From assembly GCA_023105745.1 (NCBI GenBank), contig JALGQZ010000018.1, positions 19,674,132 to 19,738,131 on the forward strand: a DNA stretch of 64,000 bases. The letters are read 5' to 3'. The stretch's first letter is position 1. Every line of letters begins with the position of its first letter. Positions 57,330 to 64,000 of this stretch are shown here, piece after piece. The notes under the pieces were generated by a model. It did not search any database. It was not told the origin of the DNA and saw nothing but the letters and a program-made list of their open reading frames with translations. A program made the translations under genes and the position numbers. This DNA is from Austropuccinia psidii. Lineage: Eukaryota > Basidiomycota > Pucciniomycetes > Pucciniales > Sphaerophragmiaceae.

Positions 57330-57850
57330 AATAGTGCCATTTATGGCATCAAGAATGACATAAAGATGCCATTTATGGCCATAAAATTGGCATAAATGGC
57401 ATTGCAACAATGCTATAGAAAGCATTGTAAATGCCATAAATGAAATCTTATGGCCTTAACAATGTCATTTATGCATTTAACAATTCTATAAATAGCATTA
57501 ACAATGCCATAAATGGCCTAAAAAATGGCATGAATGGCCTTAAAATTGGCCCTAGAAATGGCATGAATGGACTTTACAATATCATTGATGGAATTAAAAC
57601 TGCCATTTATGGCATTAAAAATATCATTTATGGCATTAACAATTACATTGGTGGCATTAACAATTACATTTGTGGCATTAACATTGGCATTTATGGCATC
57701 AATGATGCCACATTAACAATGCCATTGATTGCATTGTTAATGTGTCATTAAAAATGCCATTTGTGGCATTGTTAATTCCATTAATTAAATTGCTAATGTG
57801 GCATTATTAATTCCATAAATGGCATTAATGGAACCAGAAATACCATACCC
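57330..57850. repeat. 21-bp satellite built on ATGGCATTAA / ATGCCAT
   Basis: Unit CATTTATGGCATTAACAATTA, clearest at 57,600-57,710 with a 21-bp step and more degenerate on both sides. Because 21 is a multiple of three, a 103-codon frame with repeating INNYIGG-type peptides stays open; it is not called a gene. The core contains the palindromic pair GCCAT/ATGGC. It ends about 200 bp from the right end of the transposon, where CACTA elements usually carry subterminal transposase-binding repeats. Confidence 0.75.
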
Positions 57851-58009
57851 TGTTCATAATGTGTAAGACCTCTACAGAGATATGAAAAAAGTGAAGAATG
57901 GATTGATTTGGAGATACATGTGGAGATATGACTGAAGTTAAGGATGAGTTAACATTGAGATACACATGTAGATATGATATGAGTTAATGCTGAGTTAACT
58001 TGGAGATAT

Positions 58010-58065
58010 AAACCAAGATCCTTGTAAGGGACTTGCAGGCAGGTCCAATTGAAATCCCCCTGGTG
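58010..58065 (-). repeat. Right terminal inverted repeat of the CACTA element
   Basis: Reads AAGATCCTTGTAAGGGACTT, then GCAGGCAGGTCC, and ends CCCCCTGGTG; its reverse complement aligns with 30,975-31,030. It is followed by AAT and the rest of the interrupted LTR. Confidence 0.8.
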
Positions 58066-58068
58066 AAT

Positions 58069-60183
58069 ATATAATATAATAAAATATTATAACCACAAAT
58101 TTAAATATAATTATTAAAAATAATTATATATATAAAAAATAAATTTAATTATTATTATGAAAATATAATAATAAAAAAAATATAATAATTATAATAAATT
58201 ATAATTATTCTATTATTGTTATAGTCACTGACAGTTATAACAATAAGAATTGTAAAGCTCTTAATGAGACAATTACACGTGGAAATATAAATATTAACCA
58301 CTTATAAACAATATAAATATTATTTATAAAAGAATTATAACACACACTTTGCAGAAATAATTGTTATAGAGTAAAATTCTATATAAAAAAACTAATATCA
58401 GCTAAAAAAAATAGAATTTTTAGAGAAAACTTACTTATAATATTTATTCAATACAACAAGTTAAACAACAACAGTTATTATATTAAATAATGATTATAAA
58501 TTAAAAACACGTCTAAAATCACTAATTTTAAGGATAAAACAACTTTTCATGATAAAATTTAAGATTAAAGAGTTTTTAAGAGGAATTTGTGGATTTTAAA
58601 AGATATTTAAGATGAAAATTTTATAATATAAAATATATTATTGATCATTACAACAATAATCTGAATTCTATAACTTCAATTCTTTAATTTACAATTAGTA
58701 AAGAATAAAATAACTTAAGAATTACTTTAATAATAAGGTTTTATAAATAATAAAACTTTACCTGTTTAAATTTCTAATATGATTGGATTGATGATGAATG
58801 ATGGACAAAAACAGTGATGAAAAGACTCTTTTTATGTCTTCAGAGCAGCTCTCATGATTCATAATGAATATCGAGGGCGTGCTCAGGTCAAAAATGAAAA
58901 ACCATACTTAAAAACAAAGTTCTTAACTTAAGGCAACTTGTTTTTAATTCCAATTTAAAGTTACCAGTGTTATTCTTAACTCCATGTAACTTTAATCCTC
59001 ATTTGAACTAATTATTTTGAGTTTTTAATCCAAATAAACTTAGTTATATTAAAGTTCATCACATGAACAACTTATAAATAGAGTTTCAAGCAGAAATCTC
59101 TTAAACTCAATTTTTAATTAATTTTTAAAGAAATCATAATTTTCTTGAAGCTTAATTAAAAGAGTAAATTTCCAGGCTAATTACCCAGGAAATTTATTTG
59201 TAAAAGATACTTCAAATTTAATTTATATATAGATAATATTAAATTCTAAGCTGTGTGAAATTTTCAAGCAAATCCATTAATATTTGGATTTCTAATGAAT
59301 TTTTGAAGTTATTGCTATTTTTCCACGTAAAATAGCAATACACACCAAACCTTAGCTTTTGATAAGGTTTTGATGCTTTTAACTTTGAAGTTTTAAGCTT
59401 ATTTAAGGTTTTTAAGCTTTATTAAGCTTTGAAAGTTCTTAAAACCTTGATTTCAAGCCTGCATATTTGGATTTACCCTTTGGAAGCTTGAAATTCCTGT
59501 CCAAATTGGGATAAAACCAGTTTAAACCTTAAGGTTGGATCAAAGTCTAATCTTAAAGTTTAAATAAGGTTGAAAATCCTCCAATACAGGTGGTCAACCT
59601 TAATTGAATCCTTGCAGATCCAAAAAGCTGGGTGCACCAGCTCTATTTGGTCTTTTTCCTTTGTCCAACCTTTTTGCGGGGATTTTGCCCTTTTATTTAT
59701 TTAAAGCCATACCATGGCTTTAAACCCTTTATAATTGAGCTCACGCAGGATTTACATTCTGTATGGCAGATCCTTAGCCAATTCAGTAAGTATACACCAC
59801 ACCTCAATTTTAACTAAAGTTTTGGTAAGTTTGCATTAACGTTATGCAACTTTAAATTTAAGCTTATTTAAGCTTAAATCTAACAATTTTACAAAAATGT
59901 TCAAAAAGTTTCATTAGTACTGTGAGATTCTTAAATCTTCTAATAACACAAGAAATAAGTGTTTTTGGGTATAACACCTTATGGATGTACCCTAGGTTAT
60001 TTTTGGTGTAGAACCCAAATATGACATAATATTTATAACTTTGTTTATCCAAAATAAAGTTATACTTTTTTTTGTTATTTTTTATTTTAATTTCAACTAA
60101 AAAGTCTGTTTAAGACAAAATTAGCTGTTTATAAAATCATTTGTGGCCTTATGGGTATGTTATACATACCTCACAGGCTCACA
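58069..60183 (-). repeat. Split 5' LTR of retroelement 2, remaining 2,115 bp
   Basis: Aligns with 20,257-22,371 with only scattered substitutions and small indels. It ends CACAGGCTCACA and is followed by GAAGA (60,184-60,188). On its own it looks like a solo LTR, but its missing first 73 bases are found at 30,902-30,974. Confidence 0.92.
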
Positions 60184-63082
60184 GAAGATCCTAGGAAAGA
60201 TGATGTAATTTTCAGTGGGGGGGTTGAGATTATATCCAATGAATGATCTGTCTCAAAAATTTCTCAAACAATCTGAAGGCTCAAATAAAATTCAAAATGA
60301 TAGTAAAATTCCTTATTATGTGTGTCCAAAGAGTTCTGAAACAATGAGCCTCCTCAAAACAGATTTGAACTGTAAGTTCATTACTAATTCAATACAAAAC
60401 TTTAAAAATGATGGCTTACAGTATATGGGCAGGTGTGGAGGTGGTAGAATCTCTACCCCAAGGATCTCGAGTGGTAATTGGAGATCCAGGCCAAGGATTA
60501 GTAAAAAGACCAAATATAAATGCCACCAAAAAAAACCAATGAAAAATGCCATACCTTTGAAGCAGAAAAAGATTCCTGGGATCAAGGTGATGACATGATG
60601 AATGTTGAAGTGGACCATATTGATAATGAGCCTCTGCATACTGAAAGCCCCCCATACTCAATAAAGAATTCCATGATGAAACCCCTCTGGCCCCCCCTTA
60701 AAATATTGAAGCTTTTCAAGAAAGGGAGACCATTAAACATGATACATTGGGTCAAGATATGACTGATATGCCTCACCCTGAGCCCAAATTCTCATCCTCC
60801 ACTAATTTTCAAGGAATATTTTTATCCTGCTTTGAAGAGTTTGGAGACATTTTGAATTATGATTCCAATATTACTGAAGAATCATGGAAAAGGGGGCTTG
60901 ATAATATGATCACTAGTATTTACAAAAATTGATGGGCCAATTTACCAATTAATAATGCTGATACATTCCTTCCCATTGGTATTAAGGTTATCAGTAACCA
61001 AGAGCTTTAAATGTTGGCCTGGCTTGAGGAGCTTGAGATTGCAGGTAATTTTTATCTTTGTGAATGATACACCATGAAGTGGCTGATGACTCATGTGATA
61101 TACATTGCAATATACAGGGTTAGATTTTTTTAAGGCAACAGAAGCTGAATCATTTTTTAATAATAACATTTGGAATCTCAGATTGGTGAAGGAATCAGAG
61201 AGACCTCCAGATAAACTCCAAAAGTCTGAAAACTCCTTCTTCAATATGGTTCAGAGTCTTCTTTACCCCCCAATCCAATTAAAAATTTTTGGGAGAATGT
61301 AATTTTTGAATCCATTAGTTTAGTCACATACAATGTGATTGCACCCAAACCATATGTGGCACCAACAACAATTTTGAGCGATCCACTGGGACTCAAACAG
61401 GAAGCAATTGAATACCTAGCCTCCTGCTTGAGTAAATCAAAGCAACTTGCAACACAACTGAGCATTGAAGGTGGCAGGGCTGACAATGAAATATTGACAA
61501 AGCTGCACAAGAACCTGGAGGATCTAATGCATACAGCTATTCACTTGATGATTGTGTACAACATGGTGTGTGCACATAAAAAGTTCAAAGTTTATGGCAT
61601 GAAAGCAAACCTCACAAGATCTAAAAAAAGAGGCCATCAAAGATCTTTTGTGTGTCACAAGAGTCTCGGAATAAATCAAATTTGCTATGGTATATTAGCG
61701 GCATTCTGTGCGGTGGGGGGTCGTGGTCTGATTGTATGCTCAGATGACTGGATAACAAGCTCAGTGAAAGGGGCTTTATCACTCATTGATATTTCCAAAA
61801 GACTTTCAGAGGGTAAAAGTCTAGTAGAGCTGGTGTGGCTACGTACTAATAAGTATATATGTAATTCACTTAATAAGAGTTTCTTCTCATCAGACTTTTT
61901 AACCCCGCTGTACGTCTTAGATTTAAATTTTCACAATGATTTGTATTAGACTTTGATGTTACCTGGGTGGAGAAGCACAGTCTGGGTTCAAGTGATGAGG
62001 TCACATTGACTGCGCGCAGGTCAGCTAAACTTACAACCACAATTGAACCATTTTAGAATAGCTTTGTATGAGTTACATTGTAATATAATTTTGCAAAGTT
62101 ATTTTTGAATTTAATAATTGTAACTATCTATCCTATTACTGCCCAGATGCCTCAGTATGAATACCAATAATAATTACCTGTGTACGCAGGCATGCCTCTG
62201 TACAAAAGTCAAAATACAACGACGAGACACAAACTGAGTCAGGAAGTCATGCATGTGATTAGCACATGCAGGGTCATTTGGGGAAGTGGGTTGTATCACT
62301 TCCTGCCAGCTCATAATAGGCCAAATGGCACTGGTTCTTTCAAGAGGACTAGGATAATTAGGGATCTGTGGTGGAGTTCATGTTGCGCTTGCGCATGCTT
62401 GCAATATTCCACATGGTTGGATTTGAAGTTCATTGAATTGGAACATCAATATATCAAATTGTATAATGCAGTATCCACTGCATTATTCAAGGTTGAGGTA
62501 GTTGAGATCTAGAATTTGCAAAATTCAGATTTAATCGCGCTTTTTTATTGTCAAACAAAAAACATTCATTGACCAAAATCAATAATTCACACAATGGTCA
62601 CTAATCCTTTGTTTTCATTTCATTTTCCTTTGCAAGTATGACATCCACAAAAAAAGGAATTAATGTAAAAGAGAACTTGCAAGAAAGCGTCGGGGTGAGG
62701 AAGGAAAGTTTTAGTGGCTCAATTATTCTCAGCATATATATATGGGTTGGGATTCGTGTAGCACCCTAGTTGGGCCGCATGGAAGAACATTGCCTTTAGT
62801 TGGTTTACATCAAGCCAATGCCATGTGGGCTCCAACAGGAGAGTCAAGGATGTGTGCCAAATAAAGCTCATTGGTCATTTGGCACCATTGTGCACTCAAA
62901 AGGCCTTAGCTTCAAATGGGAGGAAGCAGTATCTGATATCTTGTCTGCTTCAACTCAAAGCTATCCCTCAACCCCTTGGGAATAGTCCAACATCCCAAAA
63001 GGCAAATGAGGCCAAAACCACCAAAAAATAAGTTTTTTTCCTCTACTTGACCAACAGAACAAATCTCAATGCCAGTATCAGC
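60184..63082. repeat. Right inverted-repeat arm, outer part
   Basis: Continuation of 19,363-20,183, mirror of 14,606 to about 17,535. It holds the rest of family A copy 2 to about 62,050. From there to the outer end is a part shared with 14,606-15,600 (for example ATAGGCCAAATGGCACTGGT near 62,320 against its mirror near 15,390), which has no recognisable protein. The match ends at GCCAGTATCAGC, 63,071-63,082. Confidence 0.85.
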
Positions 63083-64000
63083 CAATATGACCCCTTGTTT
63101 TCCCTCCATTCTTCTGTTAAAAGGATCATGTTTTTCTTTTCCATCAATGGATGAAATCCATTGAGTAACTTACAAGTGTTGAGATGGTCTAGGGATTTTC
63201 TCACAGTCAGGTAATAATTCATGCAGTTTTTCCACAGATCTGCAAGTATCTGGTACTCTTTGTGCTGCAATGAATTGTTGTAAGCCTTCTGGCTGGCTTT
63301 TTAAATATCCACTGAGGCTTCTTGTGGCGGTGTAACCTCTGTTTGAAGGTAAAACAGTATTATCAGCTTAAGAATGACTTAATGTATGAATTTTTAAGTC
63401 ATTAACTCACCCTTGTCCTTCTGTAACTGATTGGCTTCTGCCATAATAACATCTATGACCTTTTTGGGAGCTGCTTGAGAGGTTATAGCTGGCTCCTAAT
63501 CTGGTTGAAGGCATATTTTATGATTAAAAAGCTTAAAATAGTAATTTTATCTCAAAAACTTACTATATGCCAAATTCTTAGCCTTCTGAAGGGTATTACT
63601 TATATCCAAGTTAATAAATTCAGAAGAAATTGGTTCTGGTTGATTATTCTGAGTTATAATAATTGTACTATTATCATCAGAATTCAGAGTACTTGCATTA
63701 ATAATACTTGTTACTGTTGGGGCTGTTTCAATATTCTCTTGTATTACCACGTTGTCAGACATTAAAATTAATGAATAATTCAATTGATTAAGTTAAAAAA
63801 AAATTCAAAAGAGAAATGAAAAATAAGGCCTCACTTATAATATGAAAAGAAGTTATTTTTTATGGATTGTTTGAATTATAAGTATTTTTTATGTGTTTTT
63901 AAATTTTTCAATATAAGAAAAAAGGATTTCAAGAGAGTAAAAAATTATGTCATAGGTAAAATATCATGGTTGGGCCCCCAAATGTAAGGTGTGCATATGA
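63083..64000 (-). mobile_element. 5' end of a third Ty3/gypsy-like element (partial)
   Basis: At 63,983 an LTR begins TGTAAGGTGTGCATATGA and runs out of the window. On its left stands GGGCCCCCAAA, the same primer-binding-like context as elements 1 and 2. A minus-strand gag-like frame starts at 63,783 (79 codons, exon to 63,564). Introns at 63,563-63,501 and about 63,403-63,345 separate further coding pieces (KKVIDVIMAEANQLQKDK, then ILADLWKNCMNYYLTVRKSL). The gag part stops at the outer end of the inverted-repeat arm, so the element is truncated there. An in-frame TAG falls after the first intron. Confidence 0.6.
63547..63783 (-). CDS. First gag-like exon of element 3
   Basis: Starts ATG at 63,783 and encodes an Asn/Ser/Thr-rich, acidic segment (TSIINASTLNSDDNSTIII, then LQKAKNLAYS). 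A GTAAGT donor at 63,563 ends the exon; reading on gives only three more codons and a stop. Its place 200 bp inside the LTR is that of gag. No domain is visible in this part. Confidence 0.5.
   Translation of the reverse strand: MNYSLILMSDNVVIQENIETAPTVTSIINASTLNSDDNSTIIITQNNQPEPISSEFINLDISNTLQKAKNLAYSKFLR

Larger units (their letters stand above)
30975..58065. mobile_element. 27-kb CACTA-type DNA transposon carrying SNF2, Tnp2 and TET/JBP genes
   Basis: Ends are CACCA at 30,975 and TGGTG at 58,065, flanked by AAT on both sides, inserted in an otherwise continuous LTR. Imperfect terminal inverted repeats of about 50 bp share the ends and a block at about 20-50 bp (GGACTTGCATACAGGTCC on the left, GGACCTGCCTGCAAGTCC on the right, inward). 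Gene content: SNF2 ATPase, B1, A1, B2, Tnp2 transposase, palindromic array, A2, TET/JBP-like dioxygenase and a Pro/Glu-rich gene. Twenty-seven kilobases is large for a CACTA element, and this combination of cargo is unusual. Several genes contain premature stops, so transposition would need help from other copies. Confidence 0.87.
20184..60183 (-). mobile_element. Ty3/gypsy chromovirus LTR retrotransposon 2, containing a nested CACTA element
   Basis: Spans 40,000 bp, of which 27,091 bp plus 3 bp of duplication belong to the nested CACTA transposon, leaving about 12.9 kb. It is on the minus strand: split 5' LTR (30,902-30,974 and 58,069-60,183), leader, gag, protease, reverse transcriptase, RNase H, integrase, chromodomain-like tail and 3' LTR at 20,184-22,371. 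A purine-rich stretch (GGTGGTAGGGAA on the minus strand) precedes the 3' LTR. It inserted into an accessory gene on the right arm of the inverted repeat. Coding sequence is much better preserved than in element 1, but stops, a frameshift and an altered catalytic residue make it inactive. Confidence 0.93.
19873..62050 (+). pseudogene. Accessory family A, decayed copy 2, split by 40 kb of insertions
   Basis: The first part runs from about 19,873 to 20,183 (residues such as DTFVIAFLSAQPPSSEKMNF) and the rest from 60,184 to about 62,050. The break falls at the point where copy 1 reads TEDAGQDDVIFSGEVEII; here TED ends at the insertion and DDVIFSGGVEII resumes after it. Later parts are at 60,520-60,762, 60,747-60,932 and 61,335-61,949 (204 codons). 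The last contains YLASCLSKSKQL and VGGRGLIVCSDDWITSSVKG, the family signature. Stops and frameshifts occur between parts, some of them also in copy 1. Confidence 0.7.

Noticed and set aside
57440..57751. A 103-codon protein with repeating INNYIGG-type peptides
   Set aside because: The frame is kept open by a 21-bp satellite and has no independent support.
58066..60183. A solo LTR at 58-60 kb
   Set aside because: It lacks its first 73 bases, and those are found at 30,902-30,974 on the other side of the CACTA element with a matching AAT duplication. It is half of a split LTR.
1..64000. tRNA or rRNA genes
   Set aside because: I looked for cloverleaf-like blocks and conserved rRNA stretches and saw none. 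A tRNA scan would settle this.

Overview
The window is transposon-dominated DNA from a eukaryote, most likely a basidiomycete and probably a rust fungus (Pucciniales). The grounds are the low GC content, short GT..AG introns of about 60 bases, Ty3/gypsy chromovirus polyproteins of rust type, a Tnp2-type DNA transposase, and TET/JBP-like dioxygenase genes of the kind expanded in basidiomycetes. Austropuccinia psidii would fit, but that is a guess. I see no convincing single-copy housekeeping gene, tRNA, rRNA or CRISPR array.

Layout. 1-3,900: non-coding DNA, a decayed spliced pseudogene (about 1,758-2,985) and a degenerate minisatellite (about 3,380-3,870). 3,908-13,541: a complete but broken minus-strand Ty3/gypsy element with two LTRs and a TGAGC target duplication. 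13,740-14,430: remnant of a TET/JBP-like gene. 14,606-18,348 and 19,363-63,082: two arms of a 3.7-kb inverted repeat, each carrying a decayed copy of the same transposon accessory gene. The right arm is split by a second gypsy element (20,184-60,183, duplication GAAGA). One LTR of that element is itself split by a 27,091-bp CACTA-type DNA transposon (30,975-58,065, duplication AAT). From about 63,083 on lies the 5' end of a third gypsy element, whose LTR starts at 63,983.

The nesting is read directly from the sequence. Removing the CACTA element and one AAT copy gives a right LTR of 73 + 2,115 = 2,188 bp, exactly the length of the left LTR (20,184-22,371). Removing the whole retroelement rejoins the interrupted accessory gene of the inverted-repeat arm.

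The 27-kb CACTA element is the most interesting object. It carries a SNF2-family ATPase (+), a Tnp2 transposase (-), a TET/JBP-like 2-oxoglutarate/Fe(II) dioxygenase (-), two members of an accessory family A, a paralogous pair of accessory genes B, and a compositionally distinct long Pro/Glu-rich gene. Between the divergent transposase and accessory genes lies an array of seven 165-bp units, each with four palindromes, bracketed by two outward-facing TATAAATA boxes. A transposon with its own chromatin remodeller and a possible DNA-base-oxidising enzyme recalls kinetoplastid JBP2, which fuses SNF2 and dioxygenase domains. Several genes carry premature stops or altered catalytic residues, so this copy is probably no longer autonomous.
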